Assembly (NCBI GenBank): GCA_963664665.2
Contig: CAXXMH010000008.1
Span: 372,001-436,000 of the forward strand
Reading direction: 5' to 3'
Origin: Bin55 sp963664665
GTDB taxonomy: Bacteria; Pseudomonadota; Gammaproteobacteria; Pseudomonadales; Azotimanducaceae
DNA: 64,000 nt
Made by a program: the position numbers and the translations under genes. The notes beneath the pieces are model-generated. The model was not told the origin of the DNA, searched no databases, and saw only the letters and a list, made by a program, of their open reading frames with translations. Shown one piece after another: positions 34,395 through 43,311 of the stretch (positions are counted from its first letter, which is position 1; each line of letters starts with the position of its first letter).

Positions 34395-36442
34395 CGCGAT
34401 TGCACATCGCGATCTGTTCAGTACTTACGCTAATGGTTGCGTCTTTGTATGCGCAGGACCAAGCGACTAGCGGCGAGGACGAGATCGAAGAGCTGATCGT
34501 CGAGGCACAAGCGACGTTGGCAGTCGATCAATTTGCAGATGTGACAGCAACCGTCCTTGATCATGAAGCGATTGACGACATACAAGCGATTCATCCAAAT
34601 GAGTTAATGAGCCAGGTACCTGGCGTATGGATTTCGCGAAATTCCGGTCAAGAACACCTAACAGCGATCAGGTCGGGCGTACTAACTGGGGCAGGAGCGT
34701 GTGGCACCTATCTCTTGCTTGAGAACAGCATTCCGATCCGACCGACTTCATTCTGCAACGTGAACGGATTGTTCGAGCTCAACACCGAACAGGCTCACGC
34801 CATCGAAGTGATCCGCGGTCCCGCAAGTTCCCGTTACGGCGGAAACGCGCTGCATGGCGTCATCAATGCGATAACCATTGGTCCTTCCGACGAAAACAGT
34901 GCAGGTTGGGAACATGGATCGTATGGGTACAACCGCTTCGACGTTCGTCTTGGGAATGAGCAAGGGCGACTCTCTGCCCATGCCGTTACTACCGATGGTT
35001 GGCGCGATGAAACAGGTTTTGATCAACAGAAACTAAACGGACATTACCAGACTAGTCTTGGATCTTGGCAGGTCACACATACGTTGTCGCTGACATCGCT
35101 AAACCAGGAAACCGGTGGGTACGTCAGAGGTCTGGACGCATACAAAGACGACGCATTGCGCTTCACAAATCCCAATCCCGAAGCGTATCGGGACGCTCTT
35201 TCATTTCGTTACGCCTCGCATTGGCGGAACGGCGACGTACTTGTAGCGCCGTTTGTGCGCCGCAGTTCGATGGACTTTTTGATGCACTTCTTACCCGGTC
35301 AACCGTTAGAGCAAAACGCGCAACAGAGTGGTGGGGTATTAGTCAACTGGGAGCGTCATCTCGACGATTGGTCGTTCTCGCTTGGCGCTCGGGGCGAAGT
35401 CGTGAACGTCGAGCTGAGCGAGGTTCAGTCGTCGCCGACGGTTGGTTCAGCCTTTCTCGTGGCGACTCGTCCAACGGGAACCCACTACGACTTCACTGCG
35501 AATGCATCACACCTTGGACTCTTTCACGATGGTCGATATCAGATAAGCGACGACTTGGCGTGGAAATATCGTGTACGCGTGGAGTCGGCGAACTATGACT
35601 ACGACAACCTGCATTTGGTGGGTAGTACCAAGGACGATGGGACGACTTGCGGGTTCGGCGGTTGTCTCTATACGAGGCCAGCAGACCGAAAAGATCGGTT
35701 TACCGACTATGCCATGCAGGTTGGTTTAGAACGTGCACTCGGGGATCGAACGGTACTGCACGCGAGCTTAGGTTCTGGGTTTCGCCCACCGCAGATCGCA
35801 GAGCTGTATCGGTTACAGAGTGGGCAAGCGTTTGCGGATATTGATAGCGAACAGTTAGAAGCGCTTGAAATGGGATTGAAATACGCGATCGAAAAAGGCG
35901 TGGTCCACATTGTCGCGTATCACGAATATAGCCGAAATCTCATCATTCGCGATTCGGAAGGCTTCAATCAAAGCGGCGGCCGGGTCGACTCCTCAGGTAT
36001 TGAAATTGGTCTTTCTTACGCACTGTCTCCGAGTCACGAGCTTCGAGCGGCGCAGTCTTGGGCGTCGCATCAATATGACTTCACTCAAGATCTCGCACTA
36101 CGCGAGGTCATTGTGGCTGGGAATGATGTCGACACAGCACCGCGTCATCTAGGCTCAATTCAGTGGCAATGGCAGGTAAAGGAGGGGCTTGAATCTAACG
36201 TTGAGCTCATACGCATCGGTTCATACTTCATGGATGCAGCAAACACCTTCAAGTATTCGGGACACATAGCCGCAAACTGGCACAGCAAATGGCGCATTGC
36301 TGAAAATTGGGAGATTCAGGCGCATGTACGCAACTTGCTTGACGAAAAGTACGCCGACCGTGCCGATTGGTCTTTTGGGACGCCTCGCTATTTTCCAGCC
36401 ATGCCGCGCAACATGCAGCTTGGCTTCAAACGCTTCTTCTAA
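34391..36442 (+). CDS. TonB-dependent outer-membrane receptor
   Basis: The 683-residue protein has a signal peptide (MTRLHIAICSVLTLMVASLYAQ) and a plug domain (about 50-160, with ANHPNEL-like IHPNELMSQVPGVWISR, AIEVIRGPASSRYGGNALHGVINAIT). A 22-strand-type barrel follows, ending in an aromatic residue (LGFKRFF). The plug has a cysteine pair (GACGTYLLLENS, SFCNVN) suggesting a disulfide. An extracellular-loop cysteine pair is also seen (TTCGFGGCLY). It is coupled to the PhyH gene by a 4-base overlap, hinting that the ligand imported is the one hydroxylated. The ligand is unknown. Confidence 0.9.
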   Translation: MTRLHIAICSVLTLMVASLYAQDQATSGEDEIEELIVEAQATLAVDQFADVTATVLDHEAIDDIQAIHPNELMSQVPGVWISRNSGQEHLTAIRSGVLTGAGACGTYLLLENSIPIRPTSFCNVNGLFELNTEQAHAIEVIRGPASSRYGGNALHGVINAITIGPSDENSAGWEHGSYGYNRFDVRLGNEQGRLSAHAVTTDGWRDETGFDQQKLNGHYQTSLGSWQVTHTLSLTSLNQETGGYVRGLDAYKDDALRFTNPNPEAYRDALSFRYASHWRNGDVLVAPFVRRSSMDFLMHFLPGQPLEQNAQQSGGVLVNWERHLDDWSFSLGARGEVVNVELSEVQSSPTVGSAFLVATRPTGTHYDFTANASHLGLFHDGRYQISDDLAWKYRVRVESANYDYDNLHLVGSTKDDGTTCGFGGCLYTRPADRKDRFTDYAMQVGLERALGDRTVLHASLGSGFRPPQIAELYRLQSGQAFADIDSEQLEALEMGLKYAIEKGVVHIVAYHEYSRNLIIRDSEGFNQSGGRVDSSGIEIGLSYALSPSHELRAAQSWASHQYDFTQDLALREVIVAGNDVDTAPRHLGSIQWQWQVKEGLESNVELIRIGSYFMDAANTFKYSGHIAANWHSKWRIAENWEIQAHVRNLLDEKYADRADWSFGTPRYFPAMPRNMQLGFKRFF

Positions 36443-36459
36443 AAGAGCCTACAACTCGA

Positions 36460-37461
36460 CTAAATCTCGACGAGATAGATCCGAGTCGCGGTGTCATGGA
36501 ACAGACTCGCGCGTTCAGAAGCACTAAATCCCGACGTCAGTTTCTTAAACGAATTCCAAAGCACAGCGTAGGAACAGCTTGCTTTGTCCACCGGGAAGTT
36601 ACTCTCTAGCATACACCGATCGGCGCCAAAATGCTCGATCATGTGCAGGTAGTAGTCACGAGTGAAGCCAACGAGCTCGTCCGAAGTTGCCGGTGTGGGT
36701 CGTTTGTGGAAGCCGAATCCGTTGATCGGCATGACGAGACCGCCAAGCTTCGCAACGACATTCTCGCATCGTGCGAGCGCTGCGACATCTTCCTTCCACT
36801 TGCTGAAGATCGCCTCACGTTTCCCCTCGTAAGGGCCAATCCCTAGCGGACCGCCAAAGTGATCGAAAATGATCGTGGTATCGGGAAACGCGCTGGCTAA
36901 ATCAGTTAGTTCGGGGATCTGCGGGTGATACAACCATGCGTCGAACGTCAGATTTCGTTTGCCTAGTTCCGCGAATCCCTCGCGAAACGTCGCATCTTGA
37001 AGCATGCCTTTCGTAGGAGCGGTATGCGAATTTCGCACTGTCTCACTTGCGTCCCACCCCGATGCATGGCGGATGCCGCGAAATCGATGGCTTGCAGCCA
37101 TGTGTGCGTCGAGGACCTCACCCGTGCCGGCTCCGAGGTTCAAGTCTGCGTAGCTCACGATGGCAGCACAGGCTCGTGAATTGCCGTAACCACCACTTGC
37201 GCTCATCGCTGCGATGCCATTGACAAACTCTGTCTCACCTACGGGGCGCATCGCTTCTGGTCCGTCCGCTCGATACATGGAGCCGCATTCCATGAAGACC
37301 GTGCTCACCACATTGTGTCCGCTGCCCGTATCGGCAAGCAGCTCATCGAGCAGGTAGCGGTTTTGGGGATGGTCCCACAGGTGGTGGTGAGGATCGCAAA
37401 TCGGCAGATCCGGTTCGAGTATCTCCTCCTGGACTTGATCAAGCCACTCGTTAGGTTCCAT
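36460..37461 (-). CDS. Amidohydrolase (amidohydrolase_2, TIM-barrel metal-dependent hydrolase)
   Basis: The 333-residue protein starts its barrel with the metal-binding ICDPHHHLWDHP. It continues with RGIRHASGW, TFDAWLYHPQIPEL, TIIFDHFGGPLG and VVAKLGGLVMP, and ends with the DRCMLESNFPVDK motif carrying a conserved acidic residue. This is the lactonase/decarboxylase-type branch of the amidohydrolase superfamily. It follows the formaldehyde dehydrogenase gene by 8 bases on the same strand. Substrate unknown. Confidence 0.85.
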   Translation of the reverse strand: MEPNEWLDQVQEEILEPDLPICDPHHHLWDHPQNRYLLDELLADTGSGHNVVSTVFMECGSMYRADGPEAMRPVGETEFVNGIAAMSASGGYGNSRACAAIVSYADLNLGAGTGEVLDAHMAASHRFRGIRHASGWDASETVRNSHTAPTKGMLQDATFREGFAELGKRNLTFDAWLYHPQIPELTDLASAFPDTTIIFDHFGGPLGIGPYEGKREAIFSKWKEDVAALARCENVVAKLGGLVMPINGFGFHKRPTPATSDELVGFTRDYYLHMIEHFGADRCMLESNFPVDKASCSYAVLWNSFKKLTSGFSASERASLFHDTATRIYLVEI

Positions 37462-37469
37462 GCTGCCCC

Positions 37470-38576
37470 TTAGTAGATAACAACTGAACGAATAGATTCG
37501 CCGCGATGCATCAAGTCGAACGCATTGTTGATTTCATCGAGTGGCATGGTGTGCGTAATCAGGTCATCGATGTTGATTTTGCCGTCCATATACCAGTCCA
37601 CAATCTTCGGGACCTCGGAACGGCTCTTCGCCCCACCAAATGCGGTTCCCCGCCATACGCGACCGGTCACCAGCTGAAACGGCCTCGTACTAATTTCTTG
37701 TCCAGAGCCGGCGACGCCGATGATCGTACTCTCACCCCAGCCTTTATGGCAGCACTCAAGCGCTTGTCGCATGACCTCGACATTCCCGATACACTCAAAC
37801 GAATAGTCGACGCCGCCATCCGTCAGATCGACGATCTCTGCGACGACATCTGCGCTCTCCTTCGGATTGATGAAGTCAGTCATGCCGAATTTCTCAGCGA
37901 GCGGTTGCTTGGCTGGGTTCGTGTCGATGCCAATGATGCGGCTAGCGCCAACCATGGTAGCGCCTTGGATCACGTTCAGCCCAATGCCGCCGAGCCCAAA
38001 TACCGCTACGGTTGCACCGGCTTCAACCTTCGCTGTGTTGATGACGGCGCCCAGACCAGTCGTGACGCCGCAGCCGATATAGCAGACCTTGTCAAAGGGC
38101 GCGTCGTCGCGGATTTTCGCTACGGCAATTTCTGGCATTACCGTGTAGTTTGAAAACGTCGATGTACCCATGAAGTGAAAGAGCGGTTCGCCATTGAGAG
38201 AAAACCGCGACGTTTCATCTGGCATGAGACCGCGACCTTGGGTTTCCCGAATCGCACCACAAAGGTTGGTCTTGCCGGATTTACAGAACTTGCATTCACC
38301 ACACTCCGGTGTATACAGGGGGATGACGTGATCGCCTACTTTGACACTCGTCACATCAGGACCGACGTCCACGACGACACCTGCGCCTTCATGACCGAGA
38401 ACGGATGGAAACAGCCCTTCGGGGTCGTCACCAGAGAGCGTAAATGCATCAGTGTGACAGATGCCGGTTGCTCGAACTTCGACCAACACTTCGTTGTTTC
38501 GCGGACCAGCAAGATCCACGGTCTCAATTTGTAGGTCCTTCCCCGCTTCGAAGGCAACGGCGGCTCTGGTTTGCAT
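37470..38576 (-). CDS. adhC: S-(hydroxymethyl)glutathione dehydrogenase / class III alcohol dehydrogenase
   Basis: The 368-residue zinc enzyme oxidises the formaldehyde-glutathione adduct. Catalytic zinc ligands are Cys40 (GICHTD) and His62 (GHEGAG). The structural zinc site is Cys92, 95, 98 and 106 (CGECKFCKSGKTNLC). The Rossmann motif is GLGGIGLNVIQGA. Full length and intact. No S-formylglutathione hydrolase gene is adjacent. It sits in a run with ahcY and a CBS protein, upstream of the amidohydrolase. Confidence 0.94.
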   Translation of the reverse strand: MQTRAAVAFEAGKDLQIETVDLAGPRNNEVLVEVRATGICHTDAFTLSGDDPEGLFPSVLGHEGAGVVVDVGPDVTSVKVGDHVIPLYTPECGECKFCKSGKTNLCGAIRETQGRGLMPDETSRFSLNGEPLFHFMGTSTFSNYTVMPEIAVAKIRDDAPFDKVCYIGCGVTTGLGAVINTAKVEAGATVAVFGLGGIGLNVIQGATMVGASRIIGIDTNPAKQPLAEKFGMTDFINPKESADVVAEIVDLTDGGVDYSFECIGNVEVMRQALECCHKGWGESTIIGVAGSGQEISTRPFQLVTGRVWRGTAFGGAKSRSEVPKIVDWYMDGKINIDDLITHTMPLDEINNAFDLMHRGESIRSVVIY

Positions 38577-38599
38577 GGACTTTCCTTGTCTAGGTGGCG

Positions 38600-39037
38600 T
38601 TAGGTCTCGCCGCGGATATAGTGCACAAGATCGCTGATCTGCTCGCTCTGCTCGTCGATGATCTCAGAGAGTAGATCCCGAATTGAGATGACGCCTTCAA
38701 CGGTGCCATCTTCCATGACAATCAGATGACGAATGCGATGCTTGTACATCAACCCGACGCATCTATCAACACGCTCGCTCTTGGTTACGGTGATGACTTC
38801 TCGCGTCATAATCTCGGAGACACGTGTCGTCTTTGAGGACTTGTCTTTAAGGATGACCTTGCGTGCGTAATCTCGTTCAGAGATGACACCTACAAGCTTG
38901 TTCTCCTGCAACACGGGCAACAGTCCGACGTGCAATTCCGACATGAGTGTGATAGCCTCAAAGACGGTTGCAATCGGTGCGATACTGTAAAGATCCGGGT
39001 GATCGTGGTGATTGAGTACGTCCAGCACGCTTTTCAT
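38600..39037 (-). CDS. Tandem CBS-domain protein
   Basis: The 145-residue protein consists of two CBS domains (about 10-70 and 75-135). Telltale stretches are VGLLPVLQENKLVGVISERDYARKVIL and HRIRHLIVMEDGTVEGVISIRDLL. Such stand-alone pairs bind adenine nucleotides or SAM and act as sensors. Lying between ahcY and adhC it could sense adenosyl compounds, but that is only an inference from position. Confidence 0.88.
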   Translation of the reverse strand: MKSVLDVLNHHDHPDLYSIAPIATVFEAITLMSELHVGLLPVLQENKLVGVISERDYARKVILKDKSSKTTRVSEIMTREVITVTKSERVDRCVGLMYKHRIRHLIVMEDGTVEGVISIRDLLSEIIDEQSEQISDLVHYIRGET

Positions 39038-39054
39038 CGTGGTTCTCCCTGCTG

Positions 39055-40419
39055 TTAGTACTTGTATTGGTCAGGTTTGAAAGGACCGGGCACCGGTACG
39101 TTGATGTAGTCGGCCTGTTCCTGAGTGAGTGAGGTGATCGTGCCGCCGAATCCTTCGACCATTAGCTGAGCGACTTCCTCGTCGAGCTTTTTCGGTAGTA
39201 CTTCAACGGATATGGGTGCGCGTTGACTTGAATCTTGATCTGCCCATTTTTGTTCAAACAGATGCATCTGTGCCAGTACCTGATTGGCGAACGATCCGTC
39301 CATAACTCGGGATGGGTGACCCATTGCGTTACCGAGGTTTACCAAGCGACCCTCTGATAACAAGATTAGGTAATTGGTAGGCGATTCGCCACGAAAAATC
39401 TGATGGACCTGCTCCTTGACTTCCTGCCAATGCCAGTGGTCGCGCATGTATTGAGTATCGATTTCATTATCGAAATGACCGATGTTGCACACGATTGCAC
39501 CAGCCTTGACGGTTTCGAGCATCGGTGCGTCACAGACGCTCGTGTTGCCAGTGCACGTGACGATCAAATCAATAGAACCCATGAGTGCTTGGTCGATGTC
39601 CTCAATCTTGCCGGTGTTCTTGCCGTCACGATACGGAGAGACGACTTCGAATCCATCCATGCATGCTTGCATCGCGCAGATGGGATCGACTTCGACGATC
39701 TTGACGATCATGCCTTCTTGGCGTAGACTGGCAGAGGAACCTTTGCCTACGTCTCCATAGCCGATGACGAGTGCTTTCTTACCGGCTAGGAGCACATCAG
39801 TTGCGCGCTTGATCGCGTCATTCAAACTATGTCGCGTACCGTAACGATTGTCGTTCTTGCTTTTAGTGATCGACGCATTCACATCGATTGCAGGTACTTT
39901 GAGGGTGCCTTTCTCCAGCATTTCTAATAAGCGATGAACTCCGGTTGTTGTTTCTTCGCTGATGCCGTGAACATTCTCGAGCATCTGCGGGTATTTCTCG
40001 TGGATCATCAATGTCAGGTCGCCACCGTCATCGAGTAGTACGTTAGCGTCCCATGGCTTGCCATCCTTGAGGATGGTCTGCTCAAGGCACCACTCGTATT
40101 CCTCTTCCGTCTCGCCCTTCCATGCAAACACCGGCACACCATCCGCAGCCATGGCGGCAGCGGCGTGGTCTTGGGTTGAAAAGATATTGCATGAGGACCA
40201 ACGGACTTCTGCCCCAAGTGCGCGTAGCGTCTGGATCAGGACTGCGGTCTGCACCGTCATGTGAATGCAACCGATGACTCGAGCGCCGGCTAAGGGTTGT
40301 TGCTCCATGTACTTGGTCCGCAACGTCATCAACGCAGGCATTTCGTTTTCTGCCAGGGCGATTTCGCGATTGCCGAAAGCTGCTAGCGACAAATCTGCGA
40401 CTTTAAAGTCGTGAGTCAT
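39055..40419 (-). CDS. ahcY: Adenosylhomocysteinase
   Basis: The NAD-dependent hydrolase splits S-adenosylhomocysteine into adenosine and homocysteine. Conserved segments are ARVIGCIHMTVQTAVLIQTL, SCNIFSTQDHAAAAM, KSKNDNRYGTRHSLND (active-site Lys/Asp), the NAD motif GYGDVGKGSSASLRQEG and the C-terminal KPDQYKY. I prefer the ATG at 40419 (MTHDFKVADLSLA, 454 residues), matching the family start; a GTG at 40455 would add 12 residues. It heads the ahcY-CBS-adhC-amidohydrolase run and is divergent from a cytochrome gene. Confidence 0.94.
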   Translation of the reverse strand: MTHDFKVADLSLAAFGNREIALAENEMPALMTLRTKYMEQQPLAGARVIGCIHMTVQTAVLIQTLRALGAEVRWSSCNIFSTQDHAAAAMAADGVPVFAWKGETEEEYEWCLEQTILKDGKPWDANVLLDDGGDLTLMIHEKYPQMLENVHGISEETTTGVHRLLEMLEKGTLKVPAIDVNASITKSKNDNRYGTRHSLNDAIKRATDVLLAGKKALVIGYGDVGKGSSASLRQEGMIVKIVEVDPICAMQACMDGFEVVSPYRDGKNTGKIEDIDQALMGSIDLIVTCTGNTSVCDAPMLETVKAGAIVCNIGHFDNEIDTQYMRDHWHWQEVKEQVHQIFRGESPTNYLILLSEGRLVNLGNAMGHPSRVMDGSFANQVLAQMHLFEQKWADQDSSQRAPISVEVLPKKLDEEVAQLMVEGFGGTITSLTQEQADYINVPVPGPFKPDQYKY

Positions 40420-40589
40420 GGTTTTAGATTTAAATCTCCAAGAAAATGCTATCACGCAACGAGTAATTCATTATTGGCACATCGCGATGTCTTACGGAGA
40501 GCGAGTCCACACCATCTAAAATCGCCACCGCACGGATAGGCGTGTTTCTCCGTATACCTGACCTGTTAGTATCGATTTCCGAATACATC

Positions 40590-40940
40590 ATGCGAAAGTT
40601 ATTCCGCGTCCATGTGCTTGTCCTCGTTGGTTTAACAACGATTGCACTTGTTGGGTGTGCGGAGCAAGAGACAGATTTAACCGAACACCCAGGTTTGCAA
40701 ACCTATACGAAATACTGTGCGAGCTGCCACAATGCCGGTATCGCGGAAGCGCCAAAACTTGGTGACCGAGATAAGTGGCAATGGCGCGTTTCCAAGGGTC
40801 CCGACGCGCTGCTACAAAGCACCATCGATGGAATTCCACCGGGGATGCCTAAGAAAGGCATGTGCATGAGTTGCTCTGACGAGCAACTTGTCGATGCGAT
40901 CGACTACATGTTAGTTGCGGTTGGTGCCGGCGCGTCGTAA
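40590..40940 (+). CDS. Cytochrome c5-like lipoprotein
   Basis: From the ATG at 40590 the product is 116 residues. A lipoprotein signal has a lipobox-like LVGC at about residue 21. A mono-heme cytochrome domain follows, with CASCH as the heme-attachment motif and GMCMSC near the C-terminus providing the likely axial methionine, as in c5-type cytochromes. Likely a periplasmic, membrane-tethered electron carrier. The longer frame from 40542 lacks a sensible N-terminus. Confidence 0.85.
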   Translation: MRKLFRVHVLVLVGLTTIALVGCAEQETDLTEHPGLQTYTKYCASCHNAGIAEAPKLGDRDKWQWRVSKGPDALLQSTIDGIPPGMPKKGMCMSCSDEQLVDAIDYMLVAVGAGAS

Positions 40941-40996
40941 CGACTGGGTGAAGTTGGATTTTGACGCGCGATAGTTCAACTAGGGCTTCGTCTTCG

Positions 40997-41440
40997 TTAC
41001 GTTGAGTCAGCTTTCGGGTCTGTATTTCGAAGGCTTGGGAAGCATGATTCCGTTGATGTTTCCCCGTTCATCAACTCGATCGTAAATGAGATCGCAACAT
41101 CTGGAACCTTACGAACCATTCGTTCAACCGCCCCAACGAGCTTGGTATGAGCTGCCTGAGCGCGACGGTCTGAATCGAACCAAATATGGAAGCAAGCTAA
41201 CCCCATAGCAAGCTGTGCGTTAAGACGTTCGATGTCCTTGAATTCCCGAAGCTCGTGTTCTAACGGGATCGCGATCAGGCGTTCAAGACGAAGTGGCGAA
41301 AGCTCGTCCGCATGTATCGTGATCTGGATGAAAGACTCGAGATGAGGAACTTGGTGTGGCAGCGAACCGCAGCCACTCAATGAAACGCCCAGTGAAATTA
41401 ATAAACCCATCCACCGACGGCCGGCAATCAAGCGGTTCAT
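40997..41440 (-). CDS. Putative lipoprotein resembling an RND porter subdomain
   Basis: The 147-residue protein has a lipoprotein signal with lipobox LSGC (about residue 24). The mature part reads IQITIHADELSPLRLERLIAIPLE, then IERLNAQLAMGLACFHIWFD, then AHTKLVGAVERMVRKVPD. That order (beta strand, helix beginning with a P-x-E/L-x-E type turn, strand pair, helix ending in V/LPD) parallels the first periplasmic porter subdomain of CusA/AcrB-type RND pumps. No transmembrane pump is attached or adjacent. The similarity is judged by eye. Confidence 0.55.
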   Translation of the reverse strand: MNRLIAGRRWMGLLISLGVSLSGCGSLPHQVPHLESFIQITIHADELSPLRLERLIAIPLEHELREFKDIERLNAQLAMGLACFHIWFDSDRRAQAAHTKLVGAVERMVRKVPDVAISFTIELMNGETSTESCFPSLRNTDPKADST

Positions 41441-41815
41441 CTGAACGCCTTTAACAACACCAGCGATTCGTTTCTCAACTGCGTCTCAGAGATGTCATCG
41501 CGACACAACATGACGCGATAGATTCTATACTTTGCACTGGGTAGGGGGAGTCAATCGACCTGAGGTCGTTGGAGGAAGATCACTGAATTCAAACCATGTT
41601 TATAAGCGAGCAGAGCGTCATTTAGAAACGTTGAAACACGGGGATTACATACAAAGACTAAAGGTAAAGACGCAGTACGAAGCGTGTAAGAGTTTTTGAT
41701 AAACCGAAGTTCACACATCACGTCGTGAATTTCGAATCCATAGATCACGTCGGTCGCTAGGTAATTCGAGGCGAAGCGTTGATCAGCCCAATTTCGTTCA
41801 AACCAAAGGTATGTC

Positions 41816-42874
41816 ATGACAAATCAGACGAAATCGCCATCGACTTTGCTCAACGAATTGATTGGAGACATCAGTCCCTTATCGCGCCAGAAAAAAGTTC
41901 ACCGTGCCATTGAAGTGCACTTTCAGGATTCGGCCCAGCGAGACGGGAGAGGCCGTCGAACATCGGAACTGGAGCACTCCTGCAAAGCGCTCCGTCACTT
42001 GCGGAATATGCCGAGCTGGCAGACGAACGAGCGTTATGACTTGAACATGCGACGACGCATTAAGGACATTCTCAAGCATGTTGACCATGGACAGCCGTGG
42101 CCTAAAACGATAGAAGAGTGTTCCCAGGCTAGAGGGATAGTTAACAAAGCGGCGCGGAGACTAAACGAACGAAAGGAATATGGATTCGGTGCACCAAAGC
42201 GCCTTGGTCTTCGTTTTGTCTGCTATCCATTAAATTCTGCTTCAAAGCTTCGTGCTGCGGGAATAAGGGGAAAGAACTGCCTTGGCAGACGTGGGGAAGA
42301 CCATTTTGCCGAGATTAAATCGGGCGAGGCTGAGTTTTATGAAATAAAAAGCACGGGGGGCAGATCGATAGCTTTTCTGCGTATCGACAGTTCTTCACGC
42401 ACGGTTACAGATATTCAAGGACCTGACAATGATGAAGCCGATTTACCTATCAAGACTCTCTGGGCGATTTGTCAGGAATTAGAGGTAAACGGAGATGAAT
42501 GCGCCGATTTTGTGCGATCCGGCGTCCTATCTCTGGTAAAGGAATCACAAAAAACGGAACGCTCTCCCGTGTCTCAGATTCATGATTTTCGGATCTGGTG
42601 GCGTAGTGGCGAAATCGTTGTGAAAGATCTTGCAGCAAGCGAATGGTCACGATTTACTTGGGACATCACGGACTGGAGCACTTATTCGTGCGGATGGATT
42701 GATTCGGACGGTTCAGCGATCGATTTACAGGCGTTTGCTTTGATGCTGCGCTGCCAGCCTGAACTTTCAGAAATCGCAGAACAAGCTCGCCCACCAGATG
42801 GCCGTCCGACTAGGAGCGGCTTCGAGCAAATGCGAAGACATGGAAGGCGGATTAGGTTGCGAAACTGGCTTTGA
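41816..42874 (+). CDS. Unknown protein, 352 residues, possibly PcfJ-like
   Basis: Not firmly recognised. The N-terminal third is basic and helical (LRHLRNMPSWQTNERYDLNMRRRIKDIL). The middle carries KLRAAGIRGKNCLGRRGEDHFAEIKSGEAEFYEI followed by RSIAFLRIDSSSRTVTDIQGPDND. That layout (Cys after a helix, a Gly-x-Ala/Glu-x-Phe strand, then a strand pair and Q-G-x-x-N) is reminiscent of PcfJ-like proteins of mobile elements. The C-terminus is again basic (MRRHGRRIRLRNWL). It lies in an accessory stretch next to a toxin-antitoxin locus. Confidence 0.55.
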   Translation: MTNQTKSPSTLLNELIGDISPLSRQKKVHRAIEVHFQDSAQRDGRGRRTSELEHSCKALRHLRNMPSWQTNERYDLNMRRRIKDILKHVDHGQPWPKTIEECSQARGIVNKAARRLNERKEYGFGAPKRLGLRFVCYPLNSASKLRAAGIRGKNCLGRRGEDHFAEIKSGEAEFYEIKSTGGRSIAFLRIDSSSRTVTDIQGPDNDEADLPIKTLWAICQELEVNGDECADFVRSGVLSLVKESQKTERSPVSQIHDFRIWWRSGEIVVKDLAASEWSRFTWDITDWSTYSCGWIDSDGSAIDLQAFALMLRCQPELSEIAEQARPPDGRPTRSGFEQMRRHGRRIRLRNWL

Positions 42875-43056
42875 GAACTTAGCGACGTGCGAGGAAGTAC
42901 GGTGGGAGTAAGACCGGCTTAGCCTGTTAGCGACACGCCGACGGGCGTCACCAAAATCTCGAAGCTTCGTTGTACAGTTAGGCGCTTCCCTGCACTTTTT
43001 CAGTCGGATTGCGTTTACTGAGAAAGTCGGTCATTACGGGAAATTCAATAGTGTGG
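42875..43056. other. Intergenic stretch after the unknown 352-residue gene
   Basis: No gene. A short imperfect hairpin (ACGCC-gac-GGGCGT, around 42940-42953) is the only structure noticed; it has no T-run and is not a convincing terminator. Confidence 0.3.
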
Positions 43057-43311
43057 TCATCGATATGCGTCACTTCGATGTGCCACTCGTACGACCAGAA
43101 CGATGAATGCGTCCTGCTGAATTTCATACACGATTCGCTAGTCACCAACTCGTGATCGGCGTAATCCGGTTAGGTTACCTTTTAAAGTGGTACTTAGATA
43201 AGGATTTTTCTTTAGTTGATCAATTGCGTTAACGATTCTCTCCCGATCTGGTATGGTCGTACGATTCAACTCCCTAACAGCGCTTGCCTTAATCCGAACG
43301 GAGAAGGGCAT
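43057..43311 (-). pseudogene. RelE/ParE-family toxin interrupted by an amber codon
   Basis: The frame starts MPFSVRIKASAVREL and continues through IDQLKKNPYLSTTLKGNLTGLRRSRVGD, then hits TAG at 43138-43140. Reading on in the same frame gives RIVYEIQQDAFIVLVV and RVAHRSDAYR before a TGA at 43057-43059, which is exactly the missing end of a RelE-type toxin. Intact homologues have a tyrosine where the stop lies (VGDYR), so a single base change explains it. The toxin would lose its catalytic C-terminal strands. It overlaps the antitoxin gene. Confidence 0.88.

Noticed and set aside
40420..40589. Possible SAH riboswitch before ahcY
   Set aside because: I looked for the conserved GC-rich SAH-riboswitch core in the leader and found no matching structure.
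41551..41817. 88-codon reverse frame divergent from the 352-residue gene
   Set aside because: No recognisable domain, start overlapping the opposite gene's start, no Shine-Dalgarno; could be chance, although a small gene cannot be fully excluded.
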